DNA from: Bacteroidota bacterium
Lineage (GTDB): Bacteria > Bacteroidota > Rhodothermia > Rhodothermales > Salinibacteraceae
Reading direction: 5' to 3'
Assembly: GCA_009908725.1 (NCBI GenBank)
Contig: JAAAOT010000147.1
Span: forward strand, 1 to 47,244
DNA: 47,244 nt
The notes below the pieces were generated by a model. It saw only the letters and a list, made by a program, of their open reading frames with translations, had not been told where the DNA came from and did no database searches. The position numbers and the translations under genes are program-made. Numbering within the stretch: the first letter of the stretch is position 1; every line of letters starts with the position of its first letter. This document shows, one piece after another, positions 24,222 through 33,511 of the stretch.

Positions 24222-25334
24222 TCAGGTGAGGCTTCGGTGGGTGTCGGCGAGGGCGAGGACATCGGCGGCGATGCGGTCGGCGGCTTCAGGGCGCGCCTCC
24301 CTTCGAGCAGCCTCGGCCATCTCCCGGCGGACGCCGGCGTCGCCCAGCAGGTCGCGGACAACGTGGACCAGGCGCGCCTCAAGATCCGGCTCTCGCAGGA
24401 CCCGCGCGGCCCCGACGCGCTCCATCGCCCGGGCGTTCTTCGTCTGGTGATCGGCTACTACGTTTGGTGAGGGTACGAGAACAGCCGGCGTGCCGGTCAC
24501 CATCAGTTCGCTGCACGTGATCGCACCGGAGCGGCAGAGGGCGAGGTCGGCGGCGGCGTACGCCAGATCCATCCGTTCGATGTATTTCAGCAGTCGAAGG
24601 CGCGGGTGGTCTGCGACGCGCTCGCTGATAGCGCTGTAGTAGCGCGACCCGGTCTGCCAGATCACGTGGACGTCCGGGTCCTCGAGCAGCGCGCTGAGGC
24701 TCCCTTCCAGCGCCGTGTTGAGAGCCTCGCTTCCCAGCGACCCGCCAAATACGAGAAGGACGCGAGCATCTGCCGGGATGTCCAGCGTATCTCGGGCCTC
24801 GGTCGCACCGGCGCGGAGTAGGGAAGCGCGGGTGGGGTTGCCGCTGACCGTTGCCCGCCCGGACGGCACCCAGTCTCGGGCCTCGTCGAAGGCCAGATGG
24901 ATATGCGAGGCCAACATGGACAGCAGGCGATTCGTCACGCCGGCGTAGGCGTTCTGCTCCTGAATCACGATCGGGCGACGACGCAGCCACGCAGCGAGCA
25001 GCACGGGGCCCGACACGTACCCGCCCGTGCCGACGGCGACATCCGGCTCAATCGCGCCGACGAGGCGCCAGCTCTGAATCATGCCTTTCGCCAGTTGAAC
25101 GGGAAAACTCAGGTTCTGTAGCGACAGGTCTCGCTGGAAGCCCGACACGGTGATCGGATGCAGCGCGTATCCCGCGTTCGGGACTGCCGTCGCTTCCAGG
25201 CGATCCTCCGTTCCCGCAAATACGACGCGCGCCTCCGGCCGCCGGGCCGTGATGGCGTCCGCGATCGCGATCGCAGGGTATACGTGCCCTCCGGTGCCAC
25301 CGCCGGCGATCAGTATGTGGGGAGGACGAGCCAT
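24222..25334 (-). CDS. murG: Lipid II synthase MurG
   Basis: MurG, a GT-B glycosyltransferase on the inner face of the membrane, transfers GlcNAc to lipid I to make lipid II. The 370-residue protein has the lipid-side glycine loop IAGGGTGGHVYPAIAIADAI, IVIQEQNAYAGVTNRL, the second glycine loop VFGGSLGSEALN, and the UDP-GlcNAc site CRSGAITCSELMVTGTPAVLVPSPNVVADHQTKNA. Length and motifs are standard. It lies 76 bases after ftsW and directly before murC. The start is the ATG at 25334. Confidence 0.97.
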   Translation of the reverse strand: MARPPHILIAGGGTGGHVYPAIAIADAITARRPEARVVFAGTEDRLEATAVPNAGYALHPITVSGFQRDLSLQNLSFPVQLAKGMIQSWRLVGAIEPDVAVGTGGYVSGPVLLAAWLRRRPIVIQEQNAYAGVTNRLLSMLASHIHLAFDEARDWVPSGRATVSGNPTRASLLRAGATEARDTLDIPADARVLLVFGGSLGSEALNTALEGSLSALLEDPDVHVIWQTGSRYYSAISERVADHPRLRLLKYIERMDLAYAAADLALCRSGAITCSELMVTGTPAVLVPSPNVVADHQTKNARAMERVGAARVLREPDLEARLVHVVRDLLGDAGVRREMAEAARREARPEAADRIAADVLALADTHRSLT

Positions 25335-25410
25335 GCGCGCGAGTAGGTTTAAAAGGTGGTCTTACGAGGAAAGCAAGGATGATAAAAGCCGCGGACCACG
25401 GGGGGCCGGG

Positions 25411-26604
25411 TCACACGAAGGATTCGGTCTTGCGGCGTTCGGTCGCCGGGGTTCGTTCTTTCACCTGCCGGGACACGTTCAGGATGACACCGACCATGAC
25501 GCCGTTGGCAATCATGGACGTGCCGCCGTACGACACGAAGGGCATCGGCAGACCGGTCACGGGGAGCAGCCCGCAGGCGACGCCGGCGTGGACGAAGCCG
25601 TAGAGCACGAGCAGCGTCGTGAAGCCGACGGTGAGAAACAGGCCGAGCGGGTCCGGAGCATCCCGCGCAATGCGGAGGAAGCCGCGGATGAGCAAGATGC
25701 AGAAGCCGAGGAGCAACGCGACCGCACCGAGCACGCCGTATTCCTCCGCAATGATGGCGAAAATAAAGTCGTTGTAGGGCGCCGGCAGGAAGTCACGCTG
25801 AATGCTTTTCCCCGGCCCGACGCCGGTCAGTCCTCCCATTGCGAAGGCGATGCGGGCCTGCTGCGACTGGTAGCCCTCACCCTGCGGGTTGAGGACATGC
25901 TCGGCATTCGTCGATGAGAAAATGTTCACGCCGAGGTAGCTCTCGACGCGGGCGGCTCGACTCGGGGAGTTGGCGATCATTCCCACCGCGAGCAGCGCCC
26001 CCATCATGCCGAGGGCGGCGATCTGATAGGTGCTGACGCGGCCCACGAAGCCCATCAGCATGACCGCGACGAGGAGGACGGCGGAGGTCGACAGGTCGTC
26101 CAGGCCGATCAGCAGGATCGTACCGAACGCCCAGATCAGAATAGGCAGGAACGCGCGGCCGAAGCTTTTCACATAGTCCTGCTTCTGCGCGAGCAGCACC
26201 GCGATGTAGAAGACAAGCGCCACCCGCGCAAGGTCGGACGGCTGAAATCCGAAGCCGGCAACCCGGAGCCAGCGGTCCGGCCCTTCGGTGAAGAGGCCCA
26301 CCCCTTTCACCACGAGTAGCAGCCCCAGCGCAATCACCAGGGCGACCTTGCTGTAGCGTGCGAGCGTCCGGTAGTCGATCAGGCTGACGACACCCATGAC
26401 GCCGAGGGCGAGCACAACCCGGATCACGTGCCGGATCAGGAATCGCTCGGTGTCGCCTCCGGCCTTCGTTTCCGCCAGGAACGTGATCGCGCTGTACACG
26501 GCCACGACGCCGACGGCGGACAGGGCCAGCACGACCCAGATCACGTACTTATCCGCCGACGAGCGGGCGGACAGGCGGTCCTTAAGTGTTCGAAATGCGT
26601 TCAT
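25411..26604 (-). CDS. ftsW: Peptidoglycan glycosyltransferase FtsW (SEDS family)
   Basis: FtsW polymerises septal glycan strands from lipid II together with its partner PBP (FtsI, also in this cluster). The 397-residue polytopic protein shows the family motifs QPSDLARVALVFYIAVLL, GLTGVGPGKSIQRDFLPAPYNDFIFAIIAEEYG and VTGLPMPFVSYGGTSMIANGVMVGVILNVSRQ, with about ten hydrophobic helices. The Asp/Glu-containing YNDFIF..EEYG loop is intact. The gap to murD upstream is 64 bases. The start is the ATG at 26604. Confidence 0.96.
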   Translation of the reverse strand: MNAFRTLKDRLSARSSADKYVIWVVLALSAVGVVAVYSAITFLAETKAGGDTERFLIRHVIRVVLALGVMGVVSLIDYRTLARYSKVALVIALGLLLVVKGVGLFTEGPDRWLRVAGFGFQPSDLARVALVFYIAVLLAQKQDYVKSFGRAFLPILIWAFGTILLIGLDDLSTSAVLLVAVMLMGFVGRVSTYQIAALGMMGALLAVGMIANSPSRAARVESYLGVNIFSSTNAEHVLNPQGEGYQSQQARIAFAMGGLTGVGPGKSIQRDFLPAPYNDFIFAIIAEEYGVLGAVALLLGFCILLIRGFLRIARDAPDPLGLFLTVGFTTLLVLYGFVHAGVACGLLPVTGLPMPFVSYGGTSMIANGVMVGVILNVSRQVKERTPATERRKTESFV

Positions 26605-26668
26605 GACAAGCGGGGGGCAAAAAAGCGCCGGAAAGGCGACCCGAAGTATAGCTCAGGGTCCGGCCGGT

Positions 26669-28051
26669 TTACAAACGCCTCACGAGACGGCGAAAGGTGT
26701 CGCCGCGCTCTTCATAGTTTTCGTACATGTCGAAAGATGAGCACGCGGGACTGAGCAACACGACGTCTCCCGGGCGTGCGATGTCCCGGGCGTGCGCCAG
26801 GGCGTTCTCCATCGTCGTCGCCCGTTTCGCACAAGCTGCCGCCGCCCCGAGCTCCTGCATCACTTTCTCGGCACTCTCGCCGAGCGCAACGACGCCGCGA
26901 ACCCGCTCCCGCACCAGCGACGCCAGCGGTCCGTAATCATTTCCTTTGTCGCGACCGCCGGCGATCAGCACAATCGGTTCATCGAAGCTCTCGAGGGCGT
27001 ACCGGACAGCGTTCACATTTGTCGCCTTCGAGTCGTTGACGTAGCGCACGCCGTCGACCGTGGCTACGGTTTCGAGCCGGTGCGGCACACCACTGAACGT
27101 CGCCAGCCCCGCCCGAATCTGCGCGTCGGGGATGTCCATCAGCCGGGCCGATGTGGCGGCGGCGAGCGAGTTGTACAGGTTGTGCGGCCCGCGAAGCGCG
27201 AGATCGCCGACCGGCATGAGCGGCATATCGCCGTCGTCGTTGCGAAAGACGATCGTATCGCCGTCGACGAAGGTCCCGCGCTCCACCGGCCCCTCGATGC
27301 TGATCGCCACCGGGTCGAAGGCGTCCGGCTCTGCGGCCCGCGCCTGAACTGCCTCACGAATGAGGTCATCGTCCGCGTTATACACGACGGCATCCCCCGG
27401 GCCCTGTCGGGCGAAGATGCGACATTTGCTCCGCGCATAGGCGCTAAAGTCGTCGTCATACCGGTCAAGATGGTCCGGCGTGATATTCAGCAGGACGCTG
27501 ACACGGGGGCGGAAGGTATCGACGTGGTCGAGCTGGAAGCTGGATACCTCGAGCACGACGATGTCCTGCTCCCGTGCCTCGAGCACCTCGTCGGAAAAGG
27601 GATCCCCGATATTGCCGGCAACGAGCGTTGCGCGGTCATTCACCTTGCGCATCGCGGTTCGAATGACGTGGCCCGTGAGGCTGGTGGTCGTCGTTTTTCC
27701 GTTCGTGCCGGTGATCGCTATGATGGGGGCATCGCAGAACCAGGACGCCACCTCGATTTCCGAGTAGACCGGCAGTCCCGCCGCCCGGCACATCTCCACG
27801 ACGGCGGCATCGGACGGGACACCGGGACTCACAACGACCAGGTCCGCCCGGGCGGCGCGCTCGGTGTGCCCGCCAAACTCATACTCCACCCCGATCGCAT
27901 CCAGCGTATCGCGGATGCCGTCCTTCGGCGGTCCGTGCTCCGTCACAAACACGGACGCCCCGGCCCCGGCGAGCAGACGCGCGACGGCCCGGCCGCTGCG
28001 CGCACCGCCGACGACGGTCACGGACTGATCAGAAAGGGTGGAGGGATTCAT
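26669..28051 (-). CDS. murD: UDP-MurNAc-L-alanine--D-glutamate ligase MurD
   Basis: MurD adds D-Glu to UDP-MurNAc-L-Ala. The 460-residue protein has a Rossmann opening (VTVVGGARSGRAVARLLAGAGASVFVTE), the P-loop TGTNGKTTTTSLTGHV, EVSSFQLDHVDTFRPRVSVLLNITPDHLDRYDDDFSAY, and the C-terminal NDSKATNVNAVRYALESF and GGRDKGNDYGPL motifs diagnostic of MurD. The track frame extends to 28711 through mraY, but the conserved N-terminus begins at the ATG at 28051, which I use. It lies 50 bases after mraY. Confidence 0.97.
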   Translation of the reverse strand: MNPSTLSDQSVTVVGGARSGRAVARLLAGAGASVFVTEHGPPKDGIRDTLDAIGVEYEFGGHTERAARADLVVVSPGVPSDAAVVEMCRAAGLPVYSEIEVASWFCDAPIIAITGTNGKTTTTSLTGHVIRTAMRKVNDRATLVAGNIGDPFSDEVLEAREQDIVVLEVSSFQLDHVDTFRPRVSVLLNITPDHLDRYDDDFSAYARSKCRIFARQGPGDAVVYNADDDLIREAVQARAAEPDAFDPVAISIEGPVERGTFVDGDTIVFRNDDGDMPLMPVGDLALRGPHNLYNSLAAATSARLMDIPDAQIRAGLATFSGVPHRLETVATVDGVRYVNDSKATNVNAVRYALESFDEPIVLIAGGRDKGNDYGPLASLVRERVRGVVALGESAEKVMQELGAAAACAKRATTMENALAHARDIARPGDVVLLSPACSSFDMYENYEERGDTFRRLVRRL

Positions 28052-28101
28052 CACGAAAGAGCCGCGGGGAAACCTGTGCGGTGGAATGGGAAGAGTCTGC
28101 G

Positions 28102-29259
28102 TCAGCGAATGCGGAGCGTGAGGAGGGCGGCGATCACCGTCAGCGCCGTGACGATCCAGAAGCGGGTGACGATTTTCGCCTCGTGCGTGCCGCGCGCCTC
28201 GAAGTGATGGTGCAGCGGCGCCATCCGAAAGAGTCGTTTCCCCGTTCCGGTCCGATGCCGGGTGTACTTGAAGTAGCTCGTCTGTAGAATGACCGAGAGT
28301 GCCTCGGCGAAGTACACGATGCCAAGGAGCGGAAGGAGCAATTCCTTTCGCACCATGAGCGTGACAGCCCCGACGGCAGCGCCGAGTGCCAGCGCGCCGG
28401 TGTCGCCCATGAAGACCGTTGCCGGATACCCGTTGTACCAGAGAAAGCCGAAACAGGCCGCCACCATGGCCGCCCCGAAGATCGTCAGCTCGCCGATCCC
28501 CGGCAGGTACATGACGTCGAGAAAGGTCGCCAGGTTGACGTTCCCCGAGATGTAGACGAGCGCGACCAGCCCGAGCGAAACGAAGGCCGTCACTCCGGTG
28601 GTCAAGCCGTCGAGTCCGTCGGTCAGGTTGACCGCATTGGACACCGCCGTCATGATGAAAACCACGACGGGCAGGTAGACCATCCAACCGAGATCGATGC
28701 CGTTCGTCCATGCCTCGAAGAAGTAGTAGTCGATCACGCGGTCCTTCAGGAAAGGAACGTACGTGAGCGTGTTGAACTCGGAAAACGAGGGGTGGAAATA
28801 GAGGACGCTCCCGACCACGAGTCCGATGCCGATCTGTCCGGCGACCTTGTATCGCGGTGCGAGTCCATCCTTTTGCTTCTTAACCGTTTTGATGTAATCG
28901 TCGGCAAACCCGACCACGCCCATCCAGGCGGTAGCCAGCATCGCCAGCCACACGTAGGTCTTGGCAATGTCGCCCCAGAGGAGCGTCGCCCCGAGGATGG
29001 AGAGCAGAATAATGATGCCGCCCATCGTCGGGGTGCCGGCCTTATGTGCGTGGCTCACCACGCCGGCGTCGTCGCCTTTGCGTATCTGTTCACCGAGCTG
29101 CTGCCGTGCCAGCCACCGGATAATGCTGCGCCCCGCGAAGAGGGCAATCACCAGCGCGGTCATGGCCGCCAGCGCCGCGCGGACCGTGATAAACTGGATG
29201 ACCTGAAAGCCGGGCGGCTGGTAGACCTGCTCCAGGTAACTGATGAGGTAGTAGAACAT
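28102..29259 (-). CDS. mraY: Phospho-MurNAc-pentapeptide transferase MraY
   Basis: MraY makes lipid I from UDP-MurNAc-pentapeptide and undecaprenyl phosphate at the membrane. The 385-residue polytopic protein has KAGTPTMGGIIIL, the Asp-pair region FADDYIK, NAVNLTDGLDGLTTG, and the terminal HHHFEARGTHEAKIVTRFWI. All are catalytic or substrate motifs of the family. At 385 residues it is somewhat longer than the usual 360, as in other Bacteroidota-type MraY. The start is the ATG at 29259 (FYYLISYLEQVYQPPGF), 96 bases after murE. Confidence 0.97.
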   Translation of the reverse strand: MFYYLISYLEQVYQPPGFQVIQFITVRAALAAMTALVIALFAGRSIIRWLARQQLGEQIRKGDDAGVVSHAHKAGTPTMGGIIILLSILGATLLWGDIAKTYVWLAMLATAWMGVVGFADDYIKTVKKQKDGLAPRYKVAGQIGIGLVVGSVLYFHPSFSEFNTLTYVPFLKDRVIDYYFFEAWTNGIDLGWMVYLPVVVFIMTAVSNAVNLTDGLDGLTTGVTAFVSLGLVALVYISGNVNLATFLDVMYLPGIGELTIFGAAMVAACFGFLWYNGYPATVFMGDTGALALGAAVGAVTLMVRKELLLPLLGIVYFAEALSVILQTSYFKYTRHRTGTGKRLFRMAPLHHHFEARGTHEAKIVTRFWIVTALTVIAALLTLRIR

Positions 29260-29355
29260 GTGGGGGGTGAAGAGGTCGCGGCGGAACCGGTCGCTCGGGG
29301 CATCGGATGAAGAAAACGGGCGAAGGGGGCGGAGCCGATCGCAGCGGATCGAAGA

Positions 29356-30957
29356 TTATGCGGCGGACGGGGAGGTGCGCTGCTGGAAGTACTGGTGCGC
29401 ACGCTTTCGGTCGTCGAAGGCGCGTCGCCTGGTGCCCACCACCTGGTACGTTTCGTGGCCTTTTCCGGCGATCAGAACCACATCGCCCGGCGCGGCATGG
29501 TCGGCAGCGAATCGGATGGCTTCGTCTCGGTCCACGATCCACTCGGCCTCACTGGGCCGGCTCATCCCGCGTCGGATGTCGTTCAGAATGGCCTCCGGCT
29601 CTTCGGTGCGCGGATTGTCGCTCGTCACGATGACACGATCCGCGAATGTCTCGGCCAGGCTGCCCATAACACGGCGTTTGGACCGGTCGCGGTCTCCGCC
29701 GCAACCGAACACGCACCAGAGCGTGGCGCCGTCGTCCGTGGCCTCTCGCACCGACTGCATAATGTTCTCCAGAGCGTCGGGCGTGTGGGCGTAGTCGACG
29801 ACGACCGTGGTGCCATCATCAAAGGTTCGCTGGTCAAACCGGCCGGGCACGGGCGTCGCCTCGCGCAGGACCTGGAGCACGTCGTCCGGGTCGTGGCCGA
29901 GAGCTCGAAGCGCGGTGAAGGCGGCGGCCAGGTTGTACGCGTTGAACCGGCCCGCCAGGCGGAAGGTGTGAACCGCCGTGTCATCTTCGGCTCCGTCGGC
30001 CGTCCGAAATCGGAGGCGGAGGCCGCTCGTTCGGCTTTCCACTACGTCGAACCGGACGTCTGCGCCCGCATCGGTTCCGTAGGTCTGGATGCTCGCACGG
30101 GTGGACGCTCCAACGGCCGCCGCGGCATCGTCATCCGCGTTCATCACGGCGGTCGCGCCGGGGGCGAGCCCGTCGAATAGCTTCTTCTTCGCGGCGCGGT
30201 AATTAGCCAGCGTGCCGTGGTAATCGAGGTGTTCGCTGGTCAGATTGGTGAAAATGGCGACGTCGTACTCGATCGCGTGAACGCGCTGCTGGTCCAGGGC
30301 GTGCGATGACGCTTCCATCGCACAGGCCTTGCATCCATCGTCGACCATGCGGCGAAGCGTGCGCTGGAGCTCCAGTGCGCCCGGGGTGGTCAGGGCGGCA
30401 TTGGTCGCAACGGCTCCCGTCCGGACCTCGATCGTCGAGATCAATCCGGGCGTCTCACCAAGCGCTTCGAGCGCGTGGTGGACCAGGTAAGAAACGGTCG
30501 TCTTCCCGTTCGTCCCGGTCACACCGACCATGCGAAGCGATCGCGAGGGGTGGCCGTAGAACGCGGCCGCGAGCTCGGCAACAGCGGTTCGCCCGTCCGT
30601 CACCTCGGCAAACACGACCTCCGGATACCGCTCGTCCGCCTGCTCCGGAACGGTTTCACACACAACGATGCCGGCGCCGTTCGCGATGGCCTGATCGATG
30701 AAACGGTGCCCGTCGACGGACACACCCTTCACCGCCACGAAGCAACAGGTCGTGCCGTCGGCGGCGTCCACGCGGATCATGCGGCTGTCGTCCGACACCT
30801 GCCCGACGAGCAGGTCCGTGCCCGTGACCTCTCGTGCCGCGTGAACCGAGCGCAGCACGCCCGCGTCCTCCAGCGCCGTACGCAGCGCGGACCACGACAC
30901 GGACGTAGCATCCGTGTTCGACCTGCCGGACTTGGAAGAGGAAAGATCGGGAGTCAT
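29356..30957 (-). CDS. murE: UDP-MurNAc-tripeptide ligase MurE, meso-DAP type
   Basis: MurE adds the third residue of the stem peptide. The 533-residue protein has TDLLVGQVSDDSRMIRVDAADGTTCCFVAVKG, the P-loop GTNGKTTVSYLVHHALE, MEASSHALDQQRV, YAHTPDALENIM, and the specificity motif TSDNPRTEEPEAI. The DNPR sequence marks enzymes that add meso-diaminopimelate, so this cell wall is predicted to be of meso-DAP type. KGHETYQ near the end is also conserved. A 40-residue N-terminal Ser/Thr-rich lead is longer than usual. The start is the ATG at 30957, 26 bases after the PBP gene. Confidence 0.96.
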   Translation of the reverse strand: MTPDLSSSKSGRSNTDATSVSWSALRTALEDAGVLRSVHAAREVTGTDLLVGQVSDDSRMIRVDAADGTTCCFVAVKGVSVDGHRFIDQAIANGAGIVVCETVPEQADERYPEVVFAEVTDGRTAVAELAAAFYGHPSRSLRMVGVTGTNGKTTVSYLVHHALEALGETPGLISTIEVRTGAVATNAALTTPGALELQRTLRRMVDDGCKACAMEASSHALDQQRVHAIEYDVAIFTNLTSEHLDYHGTLANYRAAKKKLFDGLAPGATAVMNADDDAAAAVGASTRASIQTYGTDAGADVRFDVVESRTSGLRLRFRTADGAEDDTAVHTFRLAGRFNAYNLAAAFTALRALGHDPDDVLQVLREATPVPGRFDQRTFDDGTTVVVDYAHTPDALENIMQSVREATDDGATLWCVFGCGGDRDRSKRRVMGSLAETFADRVIVTSDNPRTEEPEAILNDIRRGMSRPSEAEWIVDRDEAIRFAADHAAPGDVVLIAGKGHETYQVVGTRRRAFDDRKRAHQYFQQRTSPSAA

Positions 30958-30983
30958 AGCACGAGGGAAAACCTCGATGAACG

Positions 30984-32957
30984 TTATTCGCCCGTGATCA
31001 TCGCCGTGGAGGGCAGTGGTTGCCCGGCGGATGGCGACTGATCCTGAACGGTGCCGCGACCGAAGAGGCGGACGTCGATGCCGCGCTGGTGCAGCCAGTG
31101 GACGGCATCGCGCGTTGTGAGGCCCGTGAGATCAGGCATCGCGTCGGCCCCGGCGTCTGCGAGGCGCGCCTGAACGGCCGGCGGCGAAGCGGCAGTCGAG
31201 GCCGTGCGGGTTGCCGCGCCAGGCGCAGGGAGCGTGGCCCCGATGTCCGCCCGGGCCACGATGTGATCGACGACCTCCGGGAAGGTGCCCGCCCAGCGGC
31301 GAGCGATGTTCTGGAAAATGGGGGCGGCAACGGCGCCGCCGTACATGCTGGTCTCCGGCTCGCCCACGATCACGAGAACGGCGACCTGAGGATCATTCGC
31401 AGGGAAATACCCGACGAAGGATGCGCGCGCCTGTTCACCGGAATATTTTCCGCCGCTCACCTTCAGCGCCGTGCCCGTTTTCCCCGCAATATCAAGGCCA
31501 CGAATCTGCGCCGATGTGGCGGTGCCGGTCTGGACCGTTTTCTCAAAAGCCGGGCGCAGAGCTTCCGCGGTCGACGGCTGCAGCGCACGGCGAATCGAGT
31601 CGGGTTGCTGGCTCCACAGAAGGTCTCCGGTGATGCTCCGGCGCTCCTTCACGATATGCGGCTGGACAAGCAGGCCGCCGTTCGCCAGCGCCGAATACGC
31701 AGCCAGTAGCTGAATGGGCGTGACCGCCACCTCGTACCCGATGCTCATGGACGTGAGCGAGGTCCGGCTCCAGCTCGCCGGTTTCTTCAGCGTGCCGCTC
31801 ACCTCGCCCGGCAAATCGACCCACGTCGGCTGGCCGAAGCCCAGATTCCGGGCATACTGGTAGAAGATGCCTTCATCGATTCGCGTCGCGGTCTTTGCCA
31901 TGCCGACGTTGCTCGACTTCGACAGCACTTCCGCGAAAGAGATCGTGCCGTAGGCTTTCACATCCTTCATCGTGTAGCCGTGGAAGACGGCCCATCCGTC
32001 GCCCGTCTCTACGGAGTCGCCCAGCGAGACGATATCCTGCTCGACGGCCGCTGCCGCGCCGACCAGCTTGAACGTCGACCCCGGCTCGAACTGGTCGGTG
32101 ATCGACCGATTTCGACGACGGTCCGACGACGCCCGGCCCGGGTGATTGGGGTCATACGTCGGCACGTTTGCCATCGCGAGAATCGCGCCCGTCTTCGGGT
32201 CCATGGCAATGGCCGTCCCCCACCGGGCACCGCTCTCTCGAACGCCGCGGGCCAGCTCGTCCTCCAGGGCCGCCTGCCGTACGAGGTCGATCGTGAGCAC
32301 CACGTTCTGCCCGTGCTCCGGCTTCACCACGGTGCCACCGACAAAGGCCTTGATCCGGCCGCGCCGATCGCGCTTCACGGCGTGCCATCCCGGCTCCCCG
32401 GTCAGGTAGTCGTCGTACTGCAGCTCCACGCCGGACCGCCCGGTCCCGTCGGTGTCGATGTGACCGAGCACGTGGGCGGCGGTCGTCCCGTAGTTGTAGC
32501 GGCGGGCAAACCGCGGCGACAGAATCAGACCGGGAACGTCCCAGCTCTCAACCGTCTCACGCTGTGTCTCATCCAGGCCGCGGAACAGCATCACATACTG
32601 CGGGCTGTACCGCTCGGCCACGGTGGTCCGCAGGCGGGCTTCCGACATCCCGGTGAGGGCGGCGAACCGCTCGTAGAACATGCCGCTCTTCGCCTCGAAC
32701 CCATCGATCGTGGGGTCGAGCGCGACGTCGTACCGGGCGGTGTTGATGGCGAGTGCCCGACCGGCCCGGTCCAGGATGCTCCCGCGCATGGCGGGAATCT
32801 CGACGGTGGACCGCGCCTGGTTCTGGCCCTGAGCCTTCAGCTCGGCGCCCTCCGTCAGCATGATCCACCCCATCTGCGCCAACACAAACAGCGGCACGAT
32901 GCTGAGCAGCGTCAGCACCATGTACATCCGGGTGAGTATTTGATTTTTCGGCTTCAC
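30984..32957 (-). CDS. ftsI: Septal penicillin-binding protein (FtsI/PBP3-like) with PASTA domain
   Basis: This is the class B transpeptidase that cross-links septal peptidoglycan with FtsW. The 657-residue protein has an N-terminal anchor (MYMVLTLLSIVPLFVLAQMGWIML), the dimerisation module (IPAMRGSILDRAGRALAINTARYDVALDP), and the transpeptidase with FEPGSTFKLVG (SxxK), KSSNVGMAK (SxN) and IAGKTGTALKV (KTG). One C-terminal PASTA-like repeat follows (MPDLTGLTTRDAVHWLHQRGIDVRLFGRG). The start is GTG at 32957, giving three basic residues before the helix; the ATG at 32927 is an alternative. It lies 36 bases after ftsL. Confidence 0.95.
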   Translation of the reverse strand: MKPKNQILTRMYMVLTLLSIVPLFVLAQMGWIMLTEGAELKAQGQNQARSTVEIPAMRGSILDRAGRALAINTARYDVALDPTIDGFEAKSGMFYERFAALTGMSEARLRTTVAERYSPQYVMLFRGLDETQRETVESWDVPGLILSPRFARRYNYGTTAAHVLGHIDTDGTGRSGVELQYDDYLTGEPGWHAVKRDRRGRIKAFVGGTVVKPEHGQNVVLTIDLVRQAALEDELARGVRESGARWGTAIAMDPKTGAILAMANVPTYDPNHPGRASSDRRRNRSITDQFEPGSTFKLVGAAAAVEQDIVSLGDSVETGDGWAVFHGYTMKDVKAYGTISFAEVLSKSSNVGMAKTATRIDEGIFYQYARNLGFGQPTWVDLPGEVSGTLKKPASWSRTSLTSMSIGYEVAVTPIQLLAAYSALANGGLLVQPHIVKERRSITGDLLWSQQPDSIRRALQPSTAEALRPAFEKTVQTGTATSAQIRGLDIAGKTGTALKVSGGKYSGEQARASFVGYFPANDPQVAVLVIVGEPETSMYGGAVAAPIFQNIARRWAGTFPEVVDHIVARADIGATLPAPGAATRTASTAASPPAVQARLADAGADAMPDLTGLTTRDAVHWLHQRGIDVRLFGRGTVQDQSPSAGQPLPSTAMITGE

Positions 32958-32993
32958 GGGACGGAGAACGAGGTTGCAGTAATCGGTCGTGCG

Positions 32994-33446
32994 TTACTCG
33001 GGAACGACCACGGTCCGGCCGGTCGGCACGGCTTCGCGGAGACCGAGCTCGCGGGCCCGGTCGTAAATGACGGATGGACCCGTCGCGTGGTCGAACTCCC
33101 CTTTCAGTCGGTTGTGCTTCAGGTGCAGCTTGTGATTCATCTGTCGCGCCTCCTGCACATCCATGAGGAGCTGCTGCGTGGCATGGACGTGACCGACGTA
33201 GAGCGTGAACAGCGCCGCAATCAGTAGCAGAACCAGCCCGAATCGGACGGTAGACACGTTTTCGAGAAACGAACCGTCATCGTCCCGCTCGTCTCGTCGC
33301 CGGTTTGTCTTCGGCTCGAGGTCCGACCAGGACGGCAGGGCGGTCCCGTGGCGCTGGTACCGCGTCGAATCGGTGTCGCGGCTCCCGCGGTCACGGCGGG
33401 ACGCGTCGTTCCGGGACGGTCGGCTTTTGTTCAGAATGCGGTTCAT
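32994..33446 (-). CDS. ftsL: FtsL-like bitopic division protein
   Basis: This predicted 150-residue protein has a long basic, Arg/Asp-rich cytoplasmic N-terminus (about 65 residues), one membrane helix (FGLVLLLIAALFTLYVGHVHA), a short periplasmic coiled-coil-like helix (QLLMDVQEARQMNHKLHLKHNRLKGEFDHA), and a compact end, VIYDRARELGLREAVPTGRTVVVP. This resembles the Bacteroidota FtsL/septum-formation-initiator type. Sequence conservation in FtsL is low, so the call depends on topology and position directly before ftsI. It follows the receiver-like gene by 65 bases. The start is the ATG at 33446. Confidence 0.8.
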   Translation of the reverse strand: MNRILNKSRPSRNDASRRDRGSRDTDSTRYQRHGTALPSWSDLEPKTNRRRDERDDDGSFLENVSTVRFGLVLLLIAALFTLYVGHVHATQQLLMDVQEARQMNHKLHLKHNRLKGEFDHATGPSVIYDRARELGLREAVPTGRTVVVPE

Positions 33447-33511
33447 CGGAATCAGAGGGACGACGCCCTCGCTCTACATCGGGTCGGCATCAAAACGGCT
33501 GCAGGCAGGCA

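Noticed and set aside
22651-24450. 599-residue plus-strand ORF opposite murC and murG
   Set aside because: It is antisense to two genes with full catalytic motifs. Long antisense frames are usual in GC-rich coding DNA, and the product has no recognisable domain.
26792-28207. 471-residue plus-strand ORF opposite murD
   Set aside because: Antisense shadow of murD; composition is Arg/His/Val-rich without motifs.
28052-28711. Upstream extension of the murD frame through mraY
   Set aside because: The track frame is open through mraY only by chance. The MurD N-terminus begins at 28051, and the extension product is His/Arg/Gly-rich and unlike any family.
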